Source of the DNA: Acidimicrobium ferrooxidans
Lineage (GTDB): Bacteria > Actinomycetota > Geothermincolia > Fen-727 > Anoxymicrobiaceae
Length of the DNA: 64,000 bases
Assembly: GCA_020723485.1 (NCBI GenBank)
Contig: DYIU01000003.1
Span: 310,001 to 374,000 of the forward strand
Reading direction: 5' to 3'
The translations under genes and the position numbers were made by a program. The first letter of the stretch is position 1, and the number at the start of each line of letters is the position of its first letter. This document shows, in pieces, positions 1 through 8,279 of the stretch. Under the pieces are notes generated by a model. That model was given only the letters and a program-made list of their open reading frames with translations. It was not told where the DNA came from and searched no databases.

Positions 1-91
1 CCACGTGCGCCGGCGTCGCCGCCGCGATGACGAGCGGCAGAGCGCAGAGCTCCACCAGCTTCGAAGCACCGCGCCGGGGTGAACCTCTCAA
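1..91 (-). CDS. possible 5' end of a leftward gene, cut by the window edge
   Basis: Read leftward from a TTG at 91 there is an open frame to the window edge. It has a short basic stretch followed by a hydrophobic run (about LCALPLVIAAA), as at the start of a membrane or exported protein. A GAGG lies about nine bases upstream of the TTG. Only 30 codons are visible and no family can be recognised, so this may be chance. No convincing gene is seen on the other strand in bases 1-334. Confidence 0.25.
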   Translation of the reverse strand, partial: MRGSPRRGASKLVELCALPLVIAAATPAHV

Positions 92-162
92 GCCTGTCGA
101 CCTCCCTCATCGAGTCACGTCCGATAGAATTCTGCGCCTTGCGGCCTGCCAATGCAAGCAAG

Positions 163-244
163 GGGGTCAGACCATTTTCGTTCCAAAGGCACTCTTCGTT
201 ACATGTTGAACATGTTGCTAATGGAACGAAAATGGTCTGACCCC
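163..244. repeat. GGGGTCAG hairpin element, copy 1
   Basis: A long inverted repeat. The outer arm starts GGGGTCAGACCATTTTCG at 163 and returns as its complement ending at 244, giving a stem of about 23 bp. The interior holds a second near-palindrome, AACATGTT-GAACATGTT. Near-identical copies lie at 1974-2056 and 3711-3793. This copy sits between the window-edge frame and the TldD gene. Together with that gene's short leader it accounts for the otherwise empty 92-334 stretch. Such elements resemble REP/BIME-type sequences mobilised by RAYT transposases; no RAYT gene is in the window, so the link is inference. Confidence 0.85.
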
Positions 245-334
245 ATTGGAAAAAACTGGTTGCACGCCAGACCCCGTTGCATTAACCTCATTTAGCGGAC
301 TCAAACGACAACGACCGAACTGGAGCTCTGCGCT

Positions 335-1729
335 TTGACCGTTATCGACCCCGAGCTGGCAATGGAGGCAGCGAGGGCGGCCCTCAAGACGGGGGGCGCC
401 TACGCCGACGTGCTCTGCCAGCGCCGCTCCATCCAGACCGTGCGCTACGAGGACTCGAAGCTCGACGACCTCTCACTCGGGGTGGACGCTGGCGCCGGGG
501 TCCGCGTCATCAAAGGAGACCTGGCCGCCTTCGCCCACACCGACATCCTCGACCGCGAGCACCTGATGCGCGCCGCCGCCATCGCCGCAGAGGCTCTCGA
601 GCACGCGGCCCCCGGCGAGCCCCTCGAGGCAGTCGCCTCCACCCGCCAGGCTCCCCCGCCGGTCTGCGAGCCGGACCACGGCACGCACGAGGTACGCGCA
701 GTCGTCGAACACCTCGAGGCCTGCGATGAGGCCGCCCGCTCCGAGAGCGGGGACGTCCGCCAGGTCACCGCGGTCCACAACGCCTCGACCGAGGAGAGCC
801 TCCTGGTCAACAGCCTGGGCGAGGTGCGAACCGACTCCTGCCGCCGCACGCGCCTCGTCGTCCAGGTGGTGGCAAGCCGCGACGGCGTCATCCAGGTCGG
901 GCAGGAGGCCCCCGGCTCACTCGCGGGCCCGGACTTCTACGCGCGCCACGACCCGGCGGCGACCGCGCTCGTCGCCGCCCGCCGTGCCCTCGTGATGCTC
1001 GAGGCCGGCCCCTCCCCGACGGGGAAGATGGCGGTGGTGATGAACTCCGGGACCGGGGGCGTGCTCCTCCACGAGGCGTGCGGCCACGGGCTCGAGATAG
1101 ACCACGTGCATAAGGGAGCGTCGGTTTATGCCGATAAAATAGGAGCGATGGTAGCGAGCCCGGTGGTGTCGGCGTCGGACAACCCGACACTCGCCGGGCA
1201 GTGGGGCTCCTACGAGTACGACGACGAGGGGACGCCGTCGAGGCACACCCTCCTCATCGAGAAAGGGGTCCTGCGGGAGTTCCTCTACGCGAGGCACGAG
1301 GCGATGAAGGACGGCTGCGAGAGCACCGGCAACGGCCGGCGCCAGTCGTTCCGTTTCACACCGGTGCCGCGCATGAGCAACACCTACATCGAGCCGGGGG
1401 AGGACGACCCGGCCGACATCATCGCCTCGACGCCCAGGGGGCTCTACGCGAAGAAGATGGGCGGCGGGCAGGTCGACCCGGCGACCGGGGACTACGTCTT
1501 CGGAGTCTCGGAGGGCTACCTGATAGAGAACGGGCGCATCGGGCCGCCGGTCCGGGGCGCGACCCTCATCGGGAACGGGCCGCGGACGCTGGAGCTAGTC
1601 GACGCGGTAGGAAACGACCTCTCTTTCGAGGAGGGGACCTGCGGCAAGGACGGCCAGGGGGTGCCGGTCACGACCGGCGGGCCCACGTTCCGCATAGCGG
1701 AGCTCACGGTCGGGGGAACAGAGATTTAG
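335..1729 (+). CDS. tldD: TldD/PmbA family metalloprotease
   Basis: 464 residues, the usual length for TldD. TldD/TldE-type zinc proteases process peptide precursors and unfolded peptides in the cytoplasm. The signature HEACGH at residues 246-251 supplies the HExxxH zinc ligands. The C-terminal CGKDGQ...GGPTFRI stretch is also typical of the family. The start is TTG at 335. No strong SD is visible, but the homologous N-terminus begins within a few residues of it. No TldE/PmbA partner lies nearby, which is unusual because the active form is normally a TldD-TldE heterodimer. An AbrB-like gene follows 14 bases downstream and is probably cotranscribed. Confidence 0.9.
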   Translation: MTVIDPELAMEAARAALKTGGAYADVLCQRRSIQTVRYEDSKLDDLSLGVDAGAGVRVIKGDLAAFAHTDILDREHLMRAAAIAAEALEHAAPGEPLEAVASTRQAPPPVCEPDHGTHEVRAVVEHLEACDEAARSESGDVRQVTAVHNASTEESLLVNSLGEVRTDSCRRTRLVVQVVASRDGVIQVGQEAPGSLAGPDFYARHDPAATALVAARRALVMLEAGPSPTGKMAVVMNSGTGGVLLHEACGHGLEIDHVHKGASVYADKIGAMVASPVVSASDNPTLAGQWGSYEYDDEGTPSRHTLLIEKGVLREFLYARHEAMKDGCESTGNGRRQSFRFTPVPRMSNTYIEPGEDDPADIIASTPRGLYAKKMGGGQVDPATGDYVFGVSEGYLIENGRIGPPVRGATLIGNGPRTLELVDAVGNDLSFEEGTCGKDGQGVPVTTGGPTFRIAELTVGGTEI

Positions 1730-1743
1730 AGAAGGGATGCGCA

Positions 1744-1971
1744 GTGATAAAGAAGATCGACAACCTCGGGAGGGTCGTGGTGCCCAAGGGTTACCGCCAG
1801 ATGCTGGGGCTCGAGCCGGGCGACCAGCTCGACGTGTCGGTGGACGGCGATAACCTCGTGATAACGCCGCACAAGGAGGGCTGCGCCCTTTGCGGCGGCT
1901 CGAGCGTCCTCCACGCGTACCTCTCGAAGCAGATCTGCTCTGACTGCGTCGAACGGATCAGGGCGCTCTAG
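1744..1971 (+). CDS. AbrB/SpoVT-type DNA-binding protein with C-terminal zinc-ribbon-like tail
   Basis: 75 residues from GTG at 1744, preceded by GAAGGG at 1731-1736. Residues 1-45 match the swapped-hairpin AbrB fold: KIDNLGRVVVPKGYR, then LEPGDQLDV and a short beta strand. The tail carries two CxxC pairs (CALC and CSDC) about 18 residues apart, suggesting a bound zinc. Bacterial AbrB/SpoVT proteins of this architecture are transition-state type transcription regulators. The gene follows tldD at 14 bases and its stop lies two bases before a hairpin element. Confidence 0.8.
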   Translation: MIKKIDNLGRVVVPKGYRQMLGLEPGDQLDVSVDGDNLVITPHKEGCALCGGSSVLHAYLSKQICSDCVERIRAL

Positions 1972-1973
1972 AT

Positions 1974-2056
1974 GGGGTCAGACCATTTTCGTTCCGTTGG
2001 GCACTCTTCTTAACATGTTGAACATGTTGCTAATGGAACGAAAATGGTCTGACCCC
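1974..2056. repeat. GGGGTCAG hairpin element, copy 2
   Basis: Second copy of the long inverted repeat at 163-244, with the same arms and the same AACATGTTGAACATGTT core. It fills the gap between two convergent genes: the AbrB-like stop ends at 1971 and the rsmI stop begins at 2059. A stem of this size should act as a two-way transcription stop or RNA stabiliser, which is inference from position and structure. Confidence 0.9.
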
Positions 2057-2058
2057 AT

Positions 2059-2877
2059 CTACTCGATGGCGGCGTTGTAGAGAGCGCTCTTCGATATGCC
2101 GGGAGACCTCCCGGCGACCTCGCCGACAGCGTCCTTGAGCGACGCTCCCCTGGCGCGCAGCACCCGAACCTCCTCCAGGGCTTTCCTGTAATCCGCACCG
2201 GCTTCCCCGGACGCGCCGCGCACCACCAGCACCACCTCGCCCCTGACGGGCTTCTCCGCGACCCGGGCCGCGACCTCGAAGACCGTCCCGCGGATGACCT
2301 CCTCGAACTTCTTGGTGAGCTCGCGCGCGAGCGCCATCTCGCGGTCGCCCAGGCATTCGCGGATGTCGCCGAGCGTATCCGCGACGCGCTGGGGGCTCTC
2401 GTAGAAGACGAGGGTGCGCTCGTCGGGGGCAAGCGCCTCGAGCGTCCTGCGACGGGCGCCCTTCTTCCGAGGTAGGAACCCCTCGAAGCTGAAGCGCGAG
2501 GTGGGAAGGCCCGAGAGCACCAGGGCGGTGAGGGCGGCGTTCGCCCCGGGGAGCGCCTCGACATCGAGCCCGAGCTCCAGGCAGCGGATCACCAGGTCGT
2601 GCCCGGGGTCTGAGATGCCGGGGGTGCCGGCGTCAGATACCAGCACGACGTCCGCGCCCTCCTCTATCCGCCCGATGATCTTCGAGCCCGCGGCGTCGCG
2701 GTTCTCCTCGCGGTAGCTCATCATCGGGGTGTGGATGTCGTAGTGCGAGAGCAGGCGGCGGGTGCGGCGCGTGTCCTCGGCGGCGATGAGGTCGCACGAG
2801 CGCAGCGCCTCGAGCGCCCGCACCGTGATGTCGCCGAGATTCCCTATCGGCGTAGCACAGAGATAGAGCTTACCCAT
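2059..2877 (-). CDS. rsmI: 16S rRNA (cytidine-1402-2'-O)-methyltransferase RsmI
   Basis: 272 residues, the family length. RsmI adds a 2'-O-methyl group to C1402 in the decoding centre of 16S rRNA using S-adenosylmethionine. The N-terminus shows CATPIGNLGD, then AAEDTRRT, then VSDAGTPGISDPG, which are the hallmark motifs of this tetrapyrrole-methylase-fold family. A basic C-terminal helical region ends with the recognisable SPGISKSALYNA helix. The start is ATG at 2877. It converges on the AbrB-like gene across a hairpin element. Confidence 0.95.
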   Translation of the reverse strand: MGKLYLCATPIGNLGDITVRALEALRSCDLIAAEDTRRTRRLLSHYDIHTPMMSYREENRDAAGSKIIGRIEEGADVVLVSDAGTPGISDPGHDLVIRCLELGLDVEALPGANAALTALVLSGLPTSRFSFEGFLPRKKGARRRTLEALAPDERTLVFYESPQRVADTLGDIRECLGDREMALARELTKKFEEVIRGTVFEVAARVAEKPVRGEVVLVVRGASGEAGADYRKALEEVRVLRARGASLKDAVGEVAGRSPGISKSALYNAAIE

Positions 2878-3052
2878 GAGTTAAGTCTACAGCAGATGGC
2901 CGCTCAGACCTCAAGAGACAGCGGCTCAGCTGACAGGATTTCTCGCCCACCAACCGTGTAGACATGCACATAGGAAGCTGCAAGAATTCCATCTGTAACT
3001 CGGAATTCTCTGCTCCAGCCGAATAGCTCTCACGGGACAGGGAGGTCATGTC

Positions 3053-3700
3053 ATGTTCAAGCCAAGGCTTGTCGCTGACGAACGGGCCGATGAAGAGCAG
3101 ACAATCGAATCGTACGACCACATGCAGAGGAGGTTCCGGGACAAAGGCTGGCTGGAGACCGAACAGGTCATCGAGTCGGGGATAGACCACGGCCGTGCGC
3201 TCGAGGTGGGCCCCGGTCCCGGTTATCTCGGCCTGGAATGGTTGACGAAGACAGAGGGAACCAGCCTCAAGGGACTCGACATAAACCAGGGTATGGTCGA
3301 TCTCGCGGCGCGGAACGCTCTGGCATACGGCCTTCAGGAACGGGCTTCCTTCGAACTGGGAGACGCCCTGCACATGCCCTTCGCGGATGCCGCGTTCGAT
3401 GGCGTTTTCTCCAGCCTCCTGCTGCATGAATTACCCGCTCCTGGAGCGTTCCTCGATGAGGTCAACAGGGTGCTGAAGCCGGGGGGCAAGTATTTCATAA
3501 GCGACCTGCGGCGCGATACGAACCCGTTGAAGAAATGGCTCGTCAGGGCGTCGGTCAAGCCAAAGGACAGGCGGCCGGGAGTAGCCTCATCTTTTAAAGC
3601 CGCCTATACAATAGACGAGGTGGAGGCCATGCTCTCTGAGGCGGGCATGGAGGCCTACAAAATCAGGAAGACTTTCGACGGGCTGGTAATAACCGGATGA
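3053..3700 (+). CDS. class I SAM-dependent methyltransferase
   Basis: 215 residues with a Rossmann-like methyltransferase domain. Motif I is LEVGPGPGYLG near residues 50-60, an acidic loop follows (LDINQG), and motif IV-like sequence is FDGVFSSLLLHEL. The layout is that of Methyltransf_11/25 proteins (UbiE-like), but the substrate cannot be deduced. A strong GGGAGGT lies upstream of ATG 3053. The gene stands alone between rsmI (divergent) and the transpeptidase (convergent). Confidence 0.85.
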   Translation: MFKPRLVADERADEEQTIESYDHMQRRFRDKGWLETEQVIESGIDHGRALEVGPGPGYLGLEWLTKTEGTSLKGLDINQGMVDLAARNALAYGLQERASFELGDALHMPFADAAFDGVFSSLLLHELPAPGAFLDEVNRVLKPGGKYFISDLRRDTNPLKKWLVRASVKPKDRRPGVASSFKAAYTIDEVEAMLSEAGMEAYKIRKTFDGLVITG

Positions 3701-3710
3701 ATGGGTGAAT

Positions 3711-3793
3711 GGGGTCAGACCACTTTCGTTCCATCAGGCACTCTTATTAACATGTTGAACATGTTGCTGATGGAACGAAAGTGGTCTGACCCC
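3711..3793. repeat. GGGGTCAG hairpin element, copy 3
   Basis: Third copy of the long inverted repeat. Both arms carry the same compensating change relative to the other copies (CCACTTTC paired with GAAAGTGG instead of CCATTTTC/GAAAATGG). It again fills the gap between convergent genes: the methyltransferase ends at 3700 and the transpeptidase stop starts at 3796. The paired substitution implies that selection or copying maintains the fold. Confidence 0.9.
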
Positions 3794-3795
3794 AT

Positions 3796-5895
3796 TCATC
3801 GCGGGATGGAGAAGTACATCGCGCGCTCGACGATGATGGGCAGGCCCCCGGTCACCGCCGAGGCGAACTCGGCGTTGGTCAGGCCCTCGATCCCATCGAC
3901 GTGCACCGTGTAGCGGCTGTACGCCCCGACCGTGAAGCTCCTGCCCACCTGGGTGCCGTCCGACTTCAGGAAGCTGATGTCCACGTTGGTGGGCTGGTCG
4001 TTCGGGTTCATCACAACGACGTAGGTGTCGAAGTCACCGCCGGTGTACCCCTCGGCCAGGTACCAGAACCTGTTGGCGTCGGTCACGCCGGGCGCGTCCG
4101 CCCCGCCGGGCCGCCCGTAGCTCACGAAGTACATCGAGCGCTCTACTATGACGTCCGCGTTCGCCACCACCTGGGTCGCGAGCTCACGCGAGGCGAGCTC
4201 GGGTATCTCGTCCACGTGGATGGTGTGCCGCGAGTGCGGCACCAGGTTGTAGACCTTGACCAGGTTGTAGCCGTCCGTGCACATGAAGGTGACCGTCGCC
4301 CTGGCATCGGTGTCGCCCGGGTTCTGGATGGTGACGTACTCGTCGAAATCTCCCCCGGTGTAGCCCTCTGCGAGGTACCACTTGCGCGCCGGCGCGCGCA
4401 CCGCGGCCGAGGCGTTACCCTCGCGCTTCCCGTAATAGTTGAAGTACTGGGCGCGCTCAGCCACTATCGGCTGGTCGCATGTGAGCCTCGCGGAGACCTC
4501 GCAGCTCGTGACCTCCGGCACCTCGTCCACGTGCACGCTCAGCCGCGAGTGCGCGTTTATAGGCCAGTCATGGTGGAAGCTCTGCCCGTCGGTGCGCATG
4601 AAGTCGATGCCGACAGTGGCGTTGGCGTCCCCCGGGTTCTGCACCGTGATGTACTCGTCGAACTCACCGCCCGTGTACCCCTCGGCGAGGTACCACGTCG
4701 CCGCCGGGGCCTGCACCCCGGCCGAGCACGTCCCGCCCTCCTTGTTGTTGAAGAAGTCGTGGAAGTACATCGAGCGCTCGGCGGCAATAGGCTGATTGGA
4801 GCGCAGGCGCGTCGAGACGTCGCAGTTCTCGAGCCCGCCCACCTCGTCGACGTGGATGGTCTTGCGCGAGAGCGGCGCCACGCCCACCGCCATGGTCACG
4901 ACGTGCCCGTCCGAGCGCATGAAGTCGGCGGTAACGGTCGCGGCTACCGCGTTCGGGTTGACCATGGTCACGTACTCGTTGAAGTTACCGCTCGTGCACC
5001 CCTCGGCCATGTACCACTCGGTCGCGGCCTGCATCCCCTGGCTCGCATGCCCGCCCTTGTACGGCGGAGGCGGCGGCGGAGGCGGCTCCCAGTGAAGCCC
5101 GCTCACGTCCACGCGCGTGCCGTCCGGCGTCCAGGCGTAGGCCCACTGCGCGTCGGCGAGCGCCTGGCGCACGCACCCGTGCGACGCCCTCGAGCCGAGC
5201 GAGTTGGCACCGGTCCAGGTGCCCGAGCTCGGGTTGTAGGGAAGGGCGTGCATGCCGGTGTCCGGCGCGAAGTTCATCCAGTAATAGCAGTAGGCGCCGC
5301 CGTACATCTCGCTTATGACCAGGTAGGCGTGCCAGTCTATCTTGAAGACCCCGAGCGGGGTGGGCTTGTCGTAGGTGCCCGTCGAGCAGAGGTGGGATTT
5401 GACCAGCACGTCGTTATCAAGGAAGTAGATGCGCTGGTCGTAGACGGAGATGATCACGTGCTTTCCGGCGTACCCTCCCGAAACGGCGGCCCTTTTCGGG
5501 ACTGTGCCCCCGGCGGTCGGGGTGATGCCGAGCTCGCGGCCCGCTGAGTCGAGGAGCGCCACCCGGTAGTAATAGGTATCGCCTTCCTTGAGGTCGCCGT
5601 CGAAGTGGTCCATGCGGTTCAGGGCGGTGTCGAGGAGCCCCACGGTGTCTATGCGCTTGAACCCGGAGCCCGGCTCGGTCGAGCGGTACACCCGGTAGGA
5701 GCGGACCCGCGCGGGCTCGTCAACCTTCCACTCGAGCCTCAGGTACCCCCCGACGCTCGATTCGGGCGCCCCGACGGTCAGGTCGTAGGGAGCTGCGCCG
5801 TGCCCCGCGGCGAGCGCGAGCGGCGCGAACGCCGCCACGAGAGCCAGTACGAGCAACGCCGCCAGCGTGGTCCTGCCGATCTTTCCAGAAACCAA
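3796..5895 (-). CDS. secreted L,D-transpeptidase with FN3-like domain and four C-terminal repeat modules
   Basis: 699 residues. A signal peptide (about residues 1-30) leads into a fibronectin-III-like domain, then a YkuD L,D-transpeptidase domain with catalytic SHGCVR (Cys241). After a Pro-rich linker of eight prolines come four modules starting near residues 292, 398, 505 and 611. Each module runs WYLAEGYTGG-FDxYxxxxNP ... ERxMYF. L,D-transpeptidases form 3-3 peptidoglycan cross-links or attach proteins to the wall. The four-module tail is shared with four other secreted proteins here. The start is TTG at 5895 with GGAGGTGG upstream. The stop lies three bases from a hairpin element. Confidence 0.88.
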   Translation of the reverse strand: MVSGKIGRTTLAALLVLALVAAFAPLALAAGHGAAPYDLTVGAPESSVGGYLRLEWKVDEPARVRSYRVYRSTEPGSGFKRIDTVGLLDTALNRMDHFDGDLKEGDTYYYRVALLDSAGRELGITPTAGGTVPKRAAVSGGYAGKHVIISVYDQRIYFLDNDVLVKSHLCSTGTYDKPTPLGVFKIDWHAYLVISEMYGGAYCYYWMNFAPDTGMHALPYNPSSGTWTGANSLGSRASHGCVRQALADAQWAYAWTPDGTRVDVSGLHWEPPPPPPPPYKGGHASQGMQAATEWYMAEGCTSGNFNEYVTMVNPNAVAATVTADFMRSDGHVVTMAVGVAPLSRKTIHVDEVGGLENCDVSTRLRSNQPIAAERSMYFHDFFNNKEGGTCSAGVQAPAATWYLAEGYTGGEFDEYITVQNPGDANATVGIDFMRTDGQSFHHDWPINAHSRLSVHVDEVPEVTSCEVSARLTCDQPIVAERAQYFNYYGKREGNASAAVRAPARKWYLAEGYTGGDFDEYVTIQNPGDTDARATVTFMCTDGYNLVKVYNLVPHSRHTIHVDEIPELASRELATQVVANADVIVERSMYFVSYGRPGGADAPGVTDANRFWYLAEGYTGGDFDTYVVVMNPNDQPTNVDISFLKSDGTQVGRSFTVGAYSRYTVHVDGIEGLTNAEFASAVTGGLPIIVERAMYFSIPR

Positions 5896-6019
5896 AAAAG
5901 TCCACCTCCGTGGGCTCCGCTGCCACTTATTACGTCATTCCATGACAAAGCCGGACGACTGCACCCCAGCACCCACAGTCTCCCGGCACCCGTGATTATA
6001 ACGTATTTCCGGCTTAAAT

Positions 6020-6088
6020 GGGGTCAGGCCTGATATTAAGCGAGTGCGTCAGAAACGAGACGCCGGCTTAATATTCAGGCCTGACCCC
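6020..6088. repeat. GGGGTCAG hairpin element, second family
   Basis: An inverted repeat with arms GGGGTCAGGCCTGATATTAAG (6020-6040) and the complementary CTTAATATTCAGGCCTGACCCC (6067-6088), differing by one bulged base. The outer GGGGTCAG is shared with the 163, 1974 and 3711 elements, but the inner sequence is different. It lies in the divergent gap between the transpeptidase and the FAD oxidoreductase, so it is not limited to gene ends. Confidence 0.85.
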
Positions 6089-6133
6089 GGAACTGAAGTG
6101 ATAGTATGTCGTGCAACACGATGGGGAGGAGCC

Positions 6134-7255
6134 ATGAAAAAGGTAACGATCGTAGGCGCGGGTCTTGCCGGCCTGACGGCCGCCGTCATCCTGGCCCGCG
6201 AGGGCCATGAGGTCACGGTCCTCGAGCAGGAGAAGGCGGTCGGCGGCGCCTCTCTGCACGCCTCCGAGGTCGCCGGGCACGAGGTCTGCGTCGCGGACAT
6301 GACCCCGCTGGACCCCGATGCCATGGGCAGGTACCTGGGGTTCGGGCTTACCGTCGAGGAGGGCTCCGACCCGCTGCCGTTCTACAACCCCCTGCCCTGC
6401 CTGCGGTTCCACTTGTTCGGCAGGACCAAAGAACTCGCCCTTCCCGGCGACGTCCACATGAAGATGGTAGAGCGCGGGGCCCGCCCCTCCTCCATCGACA
6501 TGTATCTCTACCGCCTGGCGGCCGATTCGGGGGTCGAGTTCTCCTTCGGCTCGCCGGTGCGAACGCGCAAGGAGTTCGGCGACCTCCCGCCCGGCACGAT
6601 AGTGGCCACCGGCATGTTCCGGGAGGCGTTCGAAGCGCTCGGCATCCCGTACACGAAGGCCTACGGGCATTTCGCCTCCGGTCCGGCCCCCGAGGACCGC
6701 AGTCCGTTCTGCGTCGCCTACTACGACGAGCATACCCGCGACTACGCCTACTACGCGACGGCCAACGGCGTCGGCGCCGCCGTCCTGTTCCAGAGGGGCA
6801 AGCCCCTCACCGCCGCGGCCCTCGACTGGTTCCCGAGGCAGCTATTCGCCGACGAGGGCATAGAGTTCAGCGACTGGCACACCATCGAGAACCTCGTGGG
6901 CACCCCCACCGGCTCATTCTCCAACCCGCGGCTCTTCTCCGGGCCTCTCGTCCTGGCGGGGACGCTCGCCGGCATGCAGGACCCCAGCATGGTCCTGGGA
7001 GTGCACGGCGCCCTCGTCTCGGGCAGGATAGCCGCCATGGCAGTGACCGACCGCGAGGGAGCGATGAGGGAGTTCCACCGCATGAACCGGTGGTGGAGGC
7101 TCGCCTACCTCACGCGCAGGCTGCTGTGGGCCACGCACCCCTGGGGGCCCCGGACGCTCATCCCGGTCGTGCTCGGCCTCGTGCCCCACGTGGACCAGCG
7201 GTTCCTGTGGCTGCTGAACCCGGCGGTGCCCGGGTGGATGCGCCTGCCGAAATGA
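6134..7255 (+). CDS. NAD(P)/FAD-dependent oxidoreductase
   Basis: 373 residues from ATG 6134, chosen because GGGGAGGAG lies just upstream and the dinucleotide-binding fold starts at once. Residues 1-35 form the beta-alpha-beta nucleotide fold with GAGLAG (8-13) and the terminal acidic ELEQ-like residue in VLEQE. The rest resembles FAD-dependent amine oxidase/phytoene-desaturase-like proteins. I cannot assign the substrate. The stop overlaps the start of the M48 peptidase gene by four bases (ATGA), so the two are translationally coupled. Confidence 0.75.
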   Translation: MKKVTIVGAGLAGLTAAVILAREGHEVTVLEQEKAVGGASLHASEVAGHEVCVADMTPLDPDAMGRYLGFGLTVEEGSDPLPFYNPLPCLRFHLFGRTKELALPGDVHMKMVERGARPSSIDMYLYRLAADSGVEFSFGSPVRTRKEFGDLPPGTIVATGMFREAFEALGIPYTKAYGHFASGPAPEDRSPFCVAYYDEHTRDYAYYATANGVGAAVLFQRGKPLTAAALDWFPRQLFADEGIEFSDWHTIENLVGTPTGSFSNPRLFSGPLVLAGTLAGMQDPSMVLGVHGALVSGRIAAMAVTDREGAMREFHRMNRWWRLAYLTRRLLWATHPWGPRTLIPVVLGLVPHVDQRFLWLLNPAVPGWMRLPK

Positions 7256-8187
7256 GGATCGCGAAGAGCAGCGGCCTGGAGCCGCAGGTAATAGAGTGCA
7301 TCAAGCACTACCGCCGCCGGGCCTTTGCGCTGCGCGCGGGCGCGGCGTGCGTGCTGATGGCCGCGGTCATCGCGGCCCTGGCAGTATATGTCGTCAAGCT
7401 TGCCGGACTTGCCGGAGAAGGAGCCACGCACCCCGCCGGCGCCGGGCCGTGGGTCGCCCTCGGGGTCGTCGCTGCAGCGCTCGCCCTGGCGGTAATGCTC
7501 ATCGACCCCGGGATAATACCGGTGGTCTCTCCGAAAAGCTTCGACTCGTTCAAGGACTTCGGGAACGCCCTGGAGGGCGTGAGCATCGCGGCGGGCATCG
7601 AGCCCCCGCGGCTGCTGGCGACGGACCTGCCGACGGCCAACTCCATCTCTATCAGGTACTCCGGCAGGCCCGCGGTCGGGGTGACGACCGATGCCCTGCG
7701 GGCGGGGCTCTCCCCCCGGCACGCGGAGGCCATGATGGCCCACGAGGTGTCCCACATACTCCTGGGCGACGTGGTGCTCGACACCAGCACGCGCCGGTGG
7801 CGGCTGGTCGGCCTGTCGCTGGTCGCGGCGATCGTGCTCCCGTTCGTCTTCCTCTCCCTGGCTTACGGGTTCGGCCCGTGGATCTACATAGGGCTGGTGG
7901 GCTGGACGGTCTTCACCGTGGTCCTCATCAATGTCGCGGGGAGGCAGGTGTTCCGCCAGAACGACCTCCTGGCCGACTCGGTGGCCGCGAAGATGACGTC
8001 CGACCCCGGCGCCATCAGGGAAGCGATAGTCCGGCTGGACAAGATGTTCCGTGAGAACGAGAAGCCGTTCACCCCCGGCGTCCGCTACCCCATGGCCTTC
8101 TTCGTCAGCGACGCGGGAGAGGAGACCGCGGAGCGCATAAAGAACCTCGAGGCGATAGAGCGCGGCCACTGGATGGAATTCGAGTAA
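7252..8187 (+). CDS. M48-family membrane metalloprotease (HtpX-like)
   Basis: 311 residues. Hydrophobic segments lie at about 28-54, 66-90 and two more at about 178-222. HEVSH at 164-168 is the zinc-binding HExxH. The family's third ligand is normally Glu in a motif like RExxAD, but here the matching stretch reads QNDLLADS, so Asp occupies that position. HtpX-type proteases degrade damaged membrane proteins. The ATG overlaps the upstream stop (ATGA), and the gene converges on the zinc-ribbon gene across a set of small hairpins. Confidence 0.8.
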   Translation: MRIAKSSGLEPQVIECIKHYRRRAFALRAGAACVLMAAVIAALAVYVVKLAGLAGEGATHPAGAGPWVALGVVAAALALAVMLIDPGIIPVVSPKSFDSFKDFGNALEGVSIAAGIEPPRLLATDLPTANSISIRYSGRPAVGVTTDALRAGLSPRHAEAMMAHEVSHILLGDVVLDTSTRRWRLVGLSLVAAIVLPFVFLSLAYGFGPWIYIGLVGWTVFTVVLINVAGRQVFRQNDLLADSVAAKMTSDPGAIREAIVRLDKMFRENEKPFTPGVRYPMAFFVSDAGEETAERIKNLEAIERGHWMEFE

Positions 8188-8202
8188 TAATCGAAGCCGA
8201 CC

Positions 8203-8279
8203 GTGGCGCCGACCTCTGGTCGGCATGTCCGTAGCGCCGACCTCTGGTCGGCAGTGATGGAGCCGGCCGGAGGCCGGCG
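8203..8279. terminator. hairpin cluster between convergent genes
   Basis: Two copies of GCGCCGACCTCTGGTCGGCA (about 8206-8225 and 8234-8253) each fold as CCGAC-CTCTG-GTCGG. A third GC-rich hairpin, GCCGGCC-GGAGGCCGGC, ends at the neighbouring stop codon. No U-tract is present. Because the cluster fills the gap between the M48 gene and the leftward zinc-ribbon gene, it probably stops or insulates transcription from both sides. Confidence 0.6.

Noticed and set aside
27-209. 60-codon rightward frame at the left edge
   Set aside because: It runs into the hairpin element, has no SD and no protein-like pattern.
3901-5547. 548-codon frame opposite the L,D-transpeptidase
   Set aside because: It is an antisense shadow of a GC-rich repeat gene, with His/Arg/Val-biased composition and no motifs.
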